Shown here: piece by piece, positions 53,201 to 64,000 of the stretch
Layout of the letters: each line of letters opens with the position of its first letter
How positions within the stretch are numbered: the stretch's first letter is position 1
NCBI GenBank assembly: GCA_031769625.1
Contig: JAUIMM010002549.1
Span: forward strand, 372,001 to 436,000
DNA from: Taudactylus pleione
Lineage: Eukaryota > Chordata > Amphibia > Anura > Myobatrachidae
DNA: 64,000 nt
Direction: 5' to 3'
The notes under the pieces: model-generated
Told to the model about the DNA's origin: nothing
Databases searched by the model: none
What the model saw: only the letters and a program-made list of their open reading frames with translations
Position numbers and translations under genes: made by a program

Positions 53201-56200
53201 AACAGCAAATGCACGTTTTACGCCAAAATGCATTGAAAGCAATGGAAACAACAAAAGCGCATACGTTGTGTTATCTCCTCTTGTAGCAAACAGAGACAGC
53301 TCAAAATTTCACTGGATGTGTTGAAGACCAAGACCCACAAATGTGATGTGAAATGGTTTTTCTCCCATGTTGCGTTTAAGAGAAAACAGCAAATGCACTT
53401 TTTAGGCCAAAATGCATTGAAAGCAATGGAAACAACAAAAGCACATACTTTGTGTTATCTCCTCTTGTAGCAAACACAGACAGCTCAAAATTTCAGTGGA
53501 TGTGTTGAAGACCAATACCCACAAATGTGATGTGAAATGGTTTTTCTCCCATGTTGCGTTTAAGAGAAAACAGCAATTGCTCGTTTTAGGCCAAAATGCA
53601 TTGAAAGCAATGGAAACAACAAAAGCTCATACTTTGTGTTATCTCCTCTTGTAGCAAACACAGACAGCTCAAAATTTCACTGGATGTGTTGAAGACCAAG
53701 ACCCACAAATATGATGTGAAATGGTTTTTCTCCCATGTTGCGTTTAAGAGAAAACAGCAATTGCTCGTTTTAGGCCAAAATGCATTGAAAGCAAAGGAAC
53801 CAACAAAAGCGCATACTTTGTGTTATCTCCTCTTGTAGCAAACACAGACAGCTCAAAATTTCACTGGATGTGTTGAAGACCAAGACCCACAAATGTGATG
53901 TGAAATGGTTTTTCTCCCATGTTGCGTTTAAGAGAAAACAGCAATTGCACGTTTTAGGCCAAAATGCATTGAAAGCAATGGAAACAACAAAAGCGCATAC
54001 TTTGTGTTATCTCCTCTTGTAGCAATCACAGGCAGCTCAAAATTTCACTGGATGTGTTGAAGACCAAGACCAACAAATGTGATGTGAAATGGTTTTTCTC
54101 CCATGTTGCGTTTAAGAGAAAACAGCAAATGCACGTTTTAGGCCAAAATGCATTGAAAGCAATGGAAACAACAAAAGCGCATACTTTGTGTTATCTCCTC
54201 TTGTAGCAAACACAGACAGCTCAAAATTTCACTGGATGTGTTGAAGACCAAGACCCACAAATGTGATGTGAAATGGTTTTTCTCCCATGTTGCGTTTAAG
54301 AGAAAACAGCAATTGCTCGTTTTAGGCCAAAATGCATTGAAAGCAACGGAAACAACAAAAGCGCATACTTTGTGTTATCTCCTCTTGTAGCAAACACAGG
54401 CAGCTCAAAATTTCACTGGATGTGTTGAAGACCAAGACCCACAAATGTGATGTGAAATGGTTTTTCTCCCATGTTGCATTTAAGAGAAAACAGCAAATGC
54501 ACGTTTTAGGCCAAAATGCATTGAAAGCAATGGAAACAACAAAAGCGCATACTTTGTGTTATCTCCTCTTGTAGCAAACACAGACAGCTCAAAATTTCAC
54601 TGGATGTGTTGAAGACCAAGACCCACAAATGTGATGTGAAATGGTTTTTCTCCCATGTTGCGTTTAAGAGAAAACAGCAAATGCACGTTTTTGGCCAAAA
54701 TGCATTGAAAGCAATGGAAACAACAAAAGCGCATACTTTGTGTTATCTCCTCTTGTAGCAAACACAGACAGCTCAAAATTTCACTGGATGTGTTGAAGAC
54801 CAAGACCCACAAATGTGATGTGAAATGGTTTTTCTCCCATGTTGCGTTTAAGAGAAAAGAGCAATTGCTCGTTTTAGGCCAATATGCATTGAAAGCAATG
54901 GAACCAACAAAAGCACATACTTTGTGTTATCTCCTCTTGTAGCAAACACAGACAGCTCAAAATTTCACTGGATGTGTTGAAGACCAAGACCCACAAATGT
55001 GATGTGAAATGGTTTTACTCCCATGTTGCGTTTAAGAGAAAACAGCAATTGCTCGTTTTAGGCCAAAATGCATTGAAAGCAATGGAAACAACAAAAGCGC
55101 ATACTTTGTGTTATCTCCTCTTGTAGCAAACACAGACAGCTCAAAATTTCACTGGATGTGTTGAAGACCAAGACCCACAAATGTGATGTGAAATGGTTTT
55201 TCTCCCATGTTGCGTTTAAGAGAAAACAGCAAATGCACGTTTTAGGCCAAAATGCATTGAAAGCAATGGAAACAACAAAAGCGCATACTTTGTGTTATCT
55301 CCTCTTGTAGCAAACACAGACAGCTCAAAATTTCACTGGATGTGTTGAAGACCAAGACCCACAAATGTGATGTGAAATGGTTTTTCTCCCATGTTGCGTT
55401 TAAGAGAAAACAGCAATTGCTTGTTTTAGGCCAAAATGCATTGAAAACAATTTAAACAACAAAAGCGTATACTTTGTGATATCTCCTCTTGTAGCAAACA
55501 CAGACAGCTCAAAATTTCACTGGATGTGTTGAAGACCAAGACCCACAAATGTGATGTGAAATGGTTTTTCTCCCATGTTGCGTTTAAGAGAAAACAGCAA
55601 ATGCACGTTTTAGGCCAAAATGCATTGAAAGCAATGGAAACAACAAAAGCGCATACTTTGTGATATCTCCTCTTGTAGCAAACACAGACAGCTCAAAATT
55701 TCACTGGATGTGTTGAAGACCAAGACCCACAAATGTGATGTGAAATGGTTTTTCTCCCATGTTGCGTTTAACAGATAACAGCAATTGCCCGTTTTAGGCC
55801 AAAATGCATTGAAAGCAATGGAAACAGCAAAAGCGCATACTTTGTGTTATCTCCTCTTGTAGCAAACACAGACAGCAAAAAATTTCACTGGATGTGTTGA
55901 AGACCAAGACCAACAAATGTGATGTGAAATGGTTTTTCTCCCATGTTGCATTTAAGAGAAAACAGCAATTGCTCGTTTTAGGCCAAAATGCAATGAAAGC
56001 AATGGAAACAACAAAAGCGCATACTTTGTGTTATCTCCTCTTTTAGCAAACACAGGCAGCTCAAAATTTCACTGGATGTGTTGAAGACCAAGACCAACAA
56101 ATGTGATGTGAAATGGTTTTTCTCCCATGTTGCGTTTAAGAGAAAACAGCAAATGCACGTTTTAGGCCAAAATGCATTGAAAGCAATGGAAACAACAAAA

Positions 56201-59200
56201 GCGCATACTTTGTGTTATCTCCTCTTGTAGCAAACACAGAACTCAAATTTTCACTGGATGTGTTGAAGACCAAGACCCACAAATGTGATGTGAAATGGTT
56301 TTTCTCCCATGTTGCGTTTAAGAGAAAACAGCAATTGCTTGTTTTAGGCCAAAATGCATTGAAAACAATTTAAACAACAAAAGCGTATACTTTGTGATAT
56401 CTCCTCTTGTAGCAAACACAGACAGCTCAAAATTTCACTGGATGTGTTGAAGACCAAGACCCACAAATGTGATGTGAAATGGTTTTTCTCCCATGTTGCG
56501 TTTAAGAGAAAACAGCAAATGCACGTTTTAGGCCAAAATGCATTGAAAGCAATGGAAACAACAAAAGCGCATACTTTGTGATATCTCCTCTTGTAGCAAA
56601 CACAGACAGCTCAAAATTTCACTGGATGTGTTGAAGACCAAGACCCACAAATGTGATGTGAAATGGTTTTTCTCCCATGTTGCGTTTAACAGAAAACAGC
56701 AATTGCCCGTTTTAGGCCAAAATGCATTGAAAGCAATGGAAACAGCAAAAGCGCATACTTTGTGTTATCTCCTCTTGTAGCAAACACAGACAGCTCAAAA
56801 TTTCACTGGATGTGTTGAAGACCAAGACCAACAAATGTGATGTGAAATGGTTTTTCTCCCATGTTGCATTTAAGAGAAAACAGCAATTGCTCGTTTTAGG
56901 CCAAAATGCATTGAAAGCAATGGAAACAACAAAAGCGCATACTTTGTGTTATCTCCTCTTTTAGCAAACACAGGCAGCTCAAAATTTCACTGGATGTGTT
57001 GAAGACCAAGACCAACAAATGTGATGTGAAATGGTTTTTCTCCCATGTTGCGTTTAAGAGAAAACAGCAAATGCACGTTTTAGGCCAAAATGCTTTGAAT
57101 GCAATGGAAACAACAAAAGCGCATACTTTGTGTTATCTCCACTTGTAGCAAACACAGACAGCTCAAAATTTCACTGGATGTGTTGAAGACCAAGACCCAC
57201 AAATGTGATGTGAAATGGTTTTTCTCCCATGTTGCGTTTAAGAGAAAACAGCAAATGCACGTTTTAGGCCAAAATGCATTGAAAGCAATGGAAACAACAA
57301 AAGCGCATACTTTGTGTTATCTCCACTTGTAGCAAACACAGACAGCTCAAAATTTCACTGGATGTGTTGAAGACCAAGACCCACAAATGTGATGTGAAAT
57401 GGTTTTTCTCCCATGTTGCGTTTAAGAGAAAACAGCAAATGCACGTTTTAGGCCAAAATGCATTGAAAGCAATGGAAACAACAAAAGCGCATACTTTGTG
57501 TTATCTCCTCTTGTAGCAAACACAGACAGCTCAAAATTTCACTGGATGTGTTGAAGACCAATACCCACAAATGTGATGTGAAATGGTTTTTCTCCCATGT
57601 TGCGTTTAAGAGAAAACAGCAATTGCTCGTTTTAGGCCAAAATGCATTGAAAGCAATGGAAACAACAAAAGCGCATACTTTGTGTTATCTCCTCTTGTAG
57701 CAAACACAGACAGCTCAAAAATTCACTGGATGTGTTGAAGACCAAGACCAACAAATGTGATGTGAAATGGTTTTTCTCCCATGTTGAATTTAAGAGAAAA
57801 CAGCAAATGCACGTTTTAGGCCAAAATGCATTGAAAGCAATGAAACCAACAAAAGCGCATACTTTGTGTTATCTCCTCTTGTAGCAAACACAGACAGCTC
57901 AAAATTTCAATGGATGTGTTGAAGACCAAGACCCACAAATGTGATGTGAAATGGTTTTTCTCCCATGTTGCGTTTAAGAGAAAACAGCAATTGCACGTTT
58001 TAGGCCAAAATGCATTGAAAGCAATGGAAACAACAAAAGCGCATACTTTGTGTTATCTCCTCTTGTAGCAAACACAGGCAGCTCAAAATTTCACTGGATG
58101 TGTTGAAGACCAAGACCAACAAATGTGATGTGAAATGGTTTTTCTCCCATGTTGCGTTTAAGAGAAAACAGCAAATGCACGTTTTACGCCAAAATGCATT
58201 GAAAGCAATGGAAACAACAAAAGCGCATACGTTGTGTTATCTCCTCTTGTAGCAAACACAGACAGCTCAAAATTTCACTGGATGTGTTGAAGACCAAGAC
58301 CCACAAATGTGATGTGAAATGGTTTTTCTCCCATGTTGCGTTTAAGAGAAAACAGCAAATGCACTTTTTAGGCCAAAATGCATTGAAAGCAATGGAAACA
58401 ACAAAAGCGCATACTTTGTGTTATCTCCTCTTGTAGCAAACACAGACAGCTCAAAATTTCAGTGGATGTGTTGAAGACCAATACCCACAAATGTGATGTG
58501 AAATGGTTTTTCTCCCATGTTGCGTTTAAGAGAAAACAGCAATTGCTCGTTTTAGGCCAAAATGCATTGAAAGCAATGGAAACAACAAAAGCTCATACTT
58601 TGTGTTATCTCCTCTTGTAGCAAACACAGACAGCTCAAAATTTCACTGGATGTGTTGAAGACCAAGACCCACAAATATGATGTGAAATGGTTTTTCTCCC
58701 ATGTTGCGTTTAAGAGAAAACAGCAATTGCTCGTTTTAGGCCAAAATGCATTGAAAGCAAAGGAACCAACAAAAGCGCATACTTTGTGTTATCTCCTCTT
58801 GTAGCAAACACAGACAGCTCAAAATTTCACTGGATGTGTTGAAGACCAAGACCCACAAATGTGATGTGAAATGGTTTTTCTCCCATGTTGCGTTTAAGAG
58901 AAAACAGCAATTGCTCGTTTTAGGCCAAAATGCATTGAAAGCAATGGAAACAACAAAAGCGCATACTTTGTGTTATCTCCTCTTGTAGCAAACACAGGCA
59001 GCTCACAATTTCACTGGATGTGTTGAAGACCAAGACCAACAAATGTGATGTGAAATGGTTTTTCTCCCATGTTGCGTTTAAGAGAAAACAGCAAATGCGC
59101 GTTTTACGCCAAAATGCATTGAAAGCAATGGAAACAACAAAAGTGCATACGTTGTGTTATCTCCTCTTGTAACAAACACAGACAGTTCAAAATTTCACTG

Positions 59201-61430
59201 GATGTGTTGAAGACCAAGACCCACAAATGTGATGTGAAATGGTTTTTCTCCCATGTTGCGTTTAAGAGAAAACAGCAAATGCACGTTTTAGGCCAAAATG
59301 CATTGAAAGCAATGGAAACAACAAAAGCGCATACTTTGTGTAATCTCCTCTTGTAGCAAACACAGACAGCTCAAAATTTCACTGGATGTGTTGAAGACCA
59401 AGACCCACAAATGTGATGTGAAATGGTTTTTCTCCCATGTTGCGTTTAAGAGAAAAGAGCAATTGCTCGTTTTAGGCCAATATGCATTGAAAGCAATGGA
59501 ACCAACAAAAGCACATACTTTGTGTTATCTCCTCTTGTAGCAAACACAGACAGCTCAAAATTTCACTGGATGTGTTGAAGACCAAGACCCACAAATGTGA
59601 TGTGAAATGGTTTTACTCCCATGTTGCGTTTAAGAGAAAACAGCAATTGCTCGTTTTAGGCCAAAATGCATTGAAAGCAATGGAAACAACAAAAGCGCAT
59701 ACTTTGTGTTATCTCCTCTTGTAGCAAACACAGACAGCTCAAAATTTCACTGGATGTGTTGAAGACCAAGACCCACAAATGTGATGTGAAATGGTTTTTC
59801 TCCCATGTTGCGTTTAAGAGAAAACAGCAAATGCACGTTTTAGGCCAAAATGCATTGAAAGCAATGGAAACAACAAAAGCGCATACTTTGTGTTATCTCC
59901 TCTTGTAGCAAACACAGAACTCAAATTTTCACTGGATGTGTTGAAGACCAAGACCAACAAATGTGATGTGAAATGGTTTTTCTCCCATGTTGCATTTAAG
60001 AGAAAACAGCAAATGCACGTTTTAGGCCAAAATGCTTTGAATGCAATGGAAACAACAAAAGCGCATACTTTGTGTTATCTCCACTTGTAGCAAACACAGA
60101 CAGCTCAAAATTTCACTGGATGTGTTGAAGACCAAGACCCACAAATGTGATGTGAAATGGTTTTTCTCCCATGTTGCGTTTAAGAGAAAACAGCAAATGC
60201 ACGTTTTAGGCCAAAATGCATTGAAAGCAATGGAAACAACAAAAGCGCATACTTTGTGTTATCTACTCTTGTAGCAAACACAGACAGCTCAAAATTTCAC
60301 TGGATGTGTTGAAGACCAAGACCCACAAATGTGATGTGAAATGGTTTTTCTCCCATGTTGCGTTTAAGAGAAAACAGCAATTGCTCGTTTTAGGCCAAAA
60401 TGCATTGAAAGCAATGGAAACAACAAAAGCGCATACTTTGTGTTATCTCCTCTTGTAGCAAACACAGACAGCTCAAAATTTCACTGGATGTGTTGAAGAC
60501 CAAGACCAACAAATGTGATGTGAAATGGTTTTTCTCCCATGTTGAATTTAAGAGAAAACAGCAAATGCACGTTTTAGGCCAAAATGCATTGAAAGCAATG
60601 AAAACAACAAAAGCGCATACTTTGTGTTATCTCCTCTTGTAGCAAACACAGACAGCTCAAAATTTCACTGGATGTGTTGAAGACCAAGACCCACAAATGT
60701 GATGTGAAATGGTTTTTCTCCCATGTTGCGTTTAAGAGAAAACAGCAATTGCACGTTTTAGGCCAAAATGCATTGAAAGCAATGGAAACAACAAAAGCGC
60801 ATACTTTGTGTTATCTCCTCTTGTAGCAAACACAGGCAGCTCAAAATTTCACTGGATGTGTTGAAGACCAAGACCCACAAATGTGATGTGAAATGGTTTT
60901 TCTCCCATGTTGCGTTTAAGAGAAAACAGCAAATGCACGTTTTAGGCCAAAATGCATTGAAAGCAATGGAAACAACAAAAGCGCATACTTTGTGTTATCT
61001 CCTCTTGTAGCAAACACAGAACTCAAATTTTCACTGGATGTGTTGAAGACCAAGACCCACAAATGTGATGTGAAATGGTTTTTCTCCCATGTTGCGTTTA
61101 AGAGAAAACAGCAATTGCTTGTTTTAGGCCAAAATGCATTGAAAACAATTTAAACAACAAAAGCGTATACTTTGTGATATCTCCTCTTGTAGCAAACACA
61201 GACAGCTCAAAATTTCACTGGATGTGTTGAAGACCAAGACCCACAAATGTGATGTGAAATGGTTTTTCTCCCATGTTGCGTTTAACAGAAAACAGCAATT
61301 GCCCGTTTTAGGCCAAAATGCATTGAAAGCAATGGAAACAGCAAAAGCGCATACTTTGTGTTATCTCCTCTTGTAGCAAACACAGACAGCTCAAAATTTC
61401 ACTGGATGTGTTGAAGACCAAGACCAACAA
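44850..61430 (+). repeat. About 51-52 monomer tandem duplication (9376-9562 bp)
   Basis: GCAACGG at 44971 recurs at 54347 (9376 bp). TTTAACAG at 47311 recurs at 56689, and AAAGCTCATAC at about 49211 recurs at 58589 (9378). Markers from 49777 to about 51450 recur at 9562, because the second copy gained one ACGCC/ACGTTG monomer near 59000-59200. After the loss of one GTGATATC monomer the step returns to 9378 (51905 to 61283). The copies part near 61430. This is the largest duplication in the window and it contains the right end of the 5.9-kb one, so it is younger. Confidence 0.85.
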
Positions 61431-62545
61431 ATGTGATGTGAAATGGTTTTTCTCCCATGTTGCGTTTAAGAGAAAACAGCAATTGCTCGTTTTAGGCCAA
61501 AATGCATTGAAAGCAATGGAAACAACAAAAGCGCATACTTTGTGTTATCTCCTCTTGTAGCAAACACAGACAGCTCAAAATTTCACTGGATGTGTTGAAG
61601 ACCAAGACCAACAAATGTGATGTGAAATGGTTTTTCTCCCATGTTGAATTTAAGAGAAAACAGCAAATGCACGTTTTAGGCCAAAATGCATTGAAAGCAA
61701 TGAAAACAACAAAAGCGCATACTTTGTGTTATCTCCTCTTGTAGCAAACACAGACAGCTCAAAATTTCACTGGATGTGTTGAAGACCAAGACCCACAAAT
61801 GTGATGTGAAATGGTTTTTCTCCCATGTTGCGTTTAAGAGAAAACAGCAATTGCACGTTTTAGGCCAAAATGCATTGAAAGCAATGGAAACAACAAAAGC
61901 GCATACTTTGTGTTATCTCCTCTTGTAGCAAACACAGGCAGCTCAAAATTTCACTGGATGTGTTGAAGACCAAGACCCACAAATGTGATGTGAAATGGTT
62001 TTTCTCCCATGTTGCGTTTAAGAGAAAACAGCAAATGCACGTTTTAGGCCAAAATGCATTGAAAGCAATGGAAACAACAAAAGCGCATACTTTGTGTTAT
62101 CTCCTCTTGTAGCAAACACAGAACTCAAATTTTCACTGGATGTGTTGAAGACCAAGACCCACAAATGTGATGTGAAATGGTTTTTCTCCCATGTTGCGTT
62201 TAAGAGAAAACAGCAATTGCTTGTTTTAGGCCAAAATGCATTGAAAACAATTTAAACAACAAAAGCGTATACTTTGTGATATCTCCTCTTGTAGCAAACA
62301 CAGACAGCTCAAAATTTCACTGGATGTGTTGAAGACCAAGACCCACAAATGTGATGTGATATGGTTTTTCTCCCATGTTGCGTTTAACAGAAAACAGCAA
62401 TTGCCCGTTTTAGGCCAAAATGCATTGAAAGCAATGGAAACAGCAAAAGCGCATACTTTGTGTTATCTCCTCTTGTAGCAAACACAGACAGCTCAAAATT
62501 TCACTGGATGTGTTGAAGACCAAGACCAACAAATGTGATGTGAAA
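60340..62545 (+). repeat. 6-monomer tandem duplication (1102 bp)
   Basis: GTTGAATTTAAG at 60541 recurs at 61643, the GAACTC deletion at 61019 at 62121, and TTTAACAG at 61283 at 62385; all are 1102 bp (6 x 184 minus 2). One change (GTGATATGG for GTGAAATGG near 62358) is private to the second copy. The block sits on the right end of the 9.4-kb duplication and must be later. Confidence 0.8.
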
Positions 62546-64000
62546 TGGTTTTTCTCCCATGTTGCATTTAAGAGAAAACAGCAATTGCTCGTTTTAGGCC
62601 AAAATGCATTGAAAGCAATGGAAACAACAAAAGCGCATACTTTGTGTTATCTCCTCTTTTAGCAAACGAAGGCAGCTCAAAATTTCACTGGATGTGTTGA
62701 AGACCAAGACCAACAAATGTGATGTGAAATGGTTTTTCTCCCATGTTGCGTTTAAGAGAAAACAGCAAATGCACGTTTTAGGCCAAAATGCTTTGAATGC
62801 AATGGAAACAACAAAAGCGCATACTTTGTGTTATCTCCACTTGTAGCAAACACAGACAGCTCAAAATTTCACTGGATGTGTTGAAGACCAAGACCCACAA
62901 ATGTGATGTGAAATGGTTTTTCTCCCATGTTGCGTTTAAGAGAAAACAGCAAATGCACGTTTTAGGCCAAAATGCATTGAAAGCAATGGAAACAACAAAA
63001 GCACATACTTTGTGTTATCTCCTCTTGTAGCAAACACAGACAGCTCAAAATTTCACTGGATGTGTTGAAGACCAATACCCACAAATGTGATGTGAAATGG
63101 TTTTTCTCCCATGTTGCGTTTAAGAGAAAACAGCAATTGCTCGTTTTAGGCCAAACTGCATTGAAAGCAATGGAAACAACAAAAGCGCATACTTTGTGTT
63201 ATCTCCTCTTGTAGCAAACACAGACAGCTCAAAATTTCACTGGATGTGTTGAAGACCAAGACCCACAAATGTGATGTGAAATGGTTTTTCTCCCATGTTG
63301 CGTTTAACAGAAAACAGCAATTGCCCGTTTTAGGCCAAAATGCATTGAAAGCAATGGAAACAGCAAAAGCGCATACTTTGTGTTATCTCCTCTTGTAGCA
63401 AACACAGACAGCTCAAAATTTCACTGGATGTGTTGAAGACCAAGACCAACAAATGTGATGTGAAATGGTTTTTCTCCCATGTTGCATTTAAGAGAAAACA
63501 GCAATTGCTCGTTTTAGGCCAAAATGCATTGAAAGCAATGGAAACAACAAAAGCGCATACTTTGTGTTATCTCCTCTTTTAGCAAACGAAGGCAGCTCAA
63601 AATTTCACTGGATGTGTTGAAGACCAAGACCAACAAATGTGATGTGAAATGGTTTTTCTCCCATGTTGCGTTTAAGAGAAAACAGCAAATGCACGTTTTA
63701 GGCCAAAATGCTTTGAATGCAATGGAAACAACAAAAGCGCATACTTTGTGTTATCTCCACTTGTAGCAAACACAGACAGCTCAAAATTTCACTGGATGTG
63801 TTGAAGACCAAGACCCACAAATGTGATGTGAAATGGTTTTTCTCCCATGTTGCGTTTAAGAGAAAACAGCAAATGCACGTTTTAGGCCAAAATGCATTGA
63901 AAGCAATGGAAACAACAAAAGCACATACTTTGTGTTATCTCCTCTTGTAGCAAACACAGACAGCTCAAAATTTCACTGGATGTGTTGAAGACCAATACCC
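62290..64000 (+). repeat. 5-monomer tandem duplication (920 bp), cut by the right edge
   Basis: TTTAACAG at 62385 recurs at 63305, the unusual GCAAACGAAGGCAGC at about 62662 at 63582, GCTTTGAATGC at about 62790 at 63710, and GACCAATACCC at about 63070 at the last bases of the window; all are 920 bp (5 x 184). By eye the copies are almost identical; one visible difference is the CCAAACTGC near 63152. The second copy continues past the window. Confidence 0.8.

Larger units (their letters stand above)
1121..64000 (+). repeat. 184-bp satellite array, about 342 monomers, all direct
   Basis: A 184-bp monomer repeats head to tail to the right edge. Numbering from its start (CCCACAAATG = 1-10), 342 complete monomers fit between 1121 and 63997. 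The count includes 24 two-base deletions at monomer positions about 146-150 (ACAGACAGCTC becoming ACAGAGCTC or ACAGAACTC), small losses near 8388, 30107, 31336 and 35610, and gains near 34326 and 36972. No inverted monomer, foreign insertion or gap was seen. Positions 4-30, 71-100 and 150-180 are nearly constant; variants cluster at 3, 33, 41, 54, 60, 64-66, 72, 99, 110, 116, 122-123, 147 and 183. The monomer is A+T-rich with three CpGs. Monomer length, homogeneity and scale fit a centromeric or pericentromeric satellite. No CENP-B-box-like motif was found, so a centromere role is inference. The family is not recognised by name. Confidence 0.97.

Noticed and set aside
1121..64000. CRISPR array
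   Set aside because: There are no short repeats separated by unique spacers. The whole 184-bp unit repeats continuously, and the context is eukaryotic.
1121..64000. CENP-B box in the monomer
   Set aside because: No stretch matching TTCG, four bases, A, two bases, CGGG was found on either strand of the consensus monomer.
1121..64000. SINE or tRNA-derived origin of the monomer (Pol III boxes)
   Set aside because: No B-box-like GGTTCGA string and no tRNA-like fold were recognised, and the units lack A-tails or target duplications.
1..64000. Telomeric repeats or a subtelomere
   Set aside because: No TTAGGG or related short telomeric array was seen on either strand.

Overview
This is eukaryotic, non-genic, repeat-dominated DNA. 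It has two parts: about 1.1 kb of the 3' end of a LINE-type (non-LTR) retrotransposon, then about 62.9 kb of one uninterrupted head-to-tail satellite array that runs off the right edge. The organism cannot be named from the sequence. A vertebrate, perhaps a fish or amphibian, is the best guess. It rests on the style of the LINE C-terminus, the nucleosome-length satellite monomer, and recurrent CpG-to-TpG/CpA changes in the satellite that look like decay of methylated CpG. No cellular gene, tRNA, rRNA or CRISPR array was seen.

Left part (1-1120). An open frame enters from the left edge and stops at 692. It looks like the C-terminal end of a LINE ORF2, with a CX4CX8HX4C zinc-knuckle-like motif. 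A non-coding stretch of about 0.4 kb follows, ending in AATAAA and six A (1106-1114), which looks like the element's 3' UTR and tail. The satellite starts almost at once, at 1121. Bases 16-30 match the last 15 bases of a common Illumina sequencing adapter, so the extreme left edge deserves suspicion.

Right part (1121-64000). The monomer is 184 bp. Taking phase from the conserved start (CCCACAAATG), I count 342 complete monomers from 1121 to 63997, plus 3 bases of the next. This count uses a hand list of 24 two-base deletions and six other small indels (net -51 bp), and it closes exactly: 62,877 + 51 = 342 x 184. All monomers I read are in the same orientation, and no transposon or unique sequence interrupts them.

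The array is not a simple higher-order repeat. It is a patchwork of tandem segmental duplications of different sizes: about 1.29 and 2.21 kb (1.3-7.1 kb), 2.02 and 3.68 kb (7.4-14.6 kb), 1.10 and 1.29 kb (14.6-17.4 kb), 1.47, 0.55 and 2.58 kb (21-27 kb), 2.2 and 1.84 kb (28-33 kb), 5.88-6.07 kb (35.3-47.2 kb), 9.38-9.56 kb (44.9-61.4 kb), 1.10 kb (60.3-62.5 kb) and 0.92 kb (62.3-64 kb). Several overlap, so amplification was repeated and nested. Diagnostic variants split the array near 17.6 kb into a left and a right lineage. Short ORFs on both strands of the satellite are by-products of repetition; the monomer is not a multiple of three. No new gene system was found. The main points of interest are the array architecture, the LINE/satellite junction, the palindromic monomer class and the possible adapter remnant.
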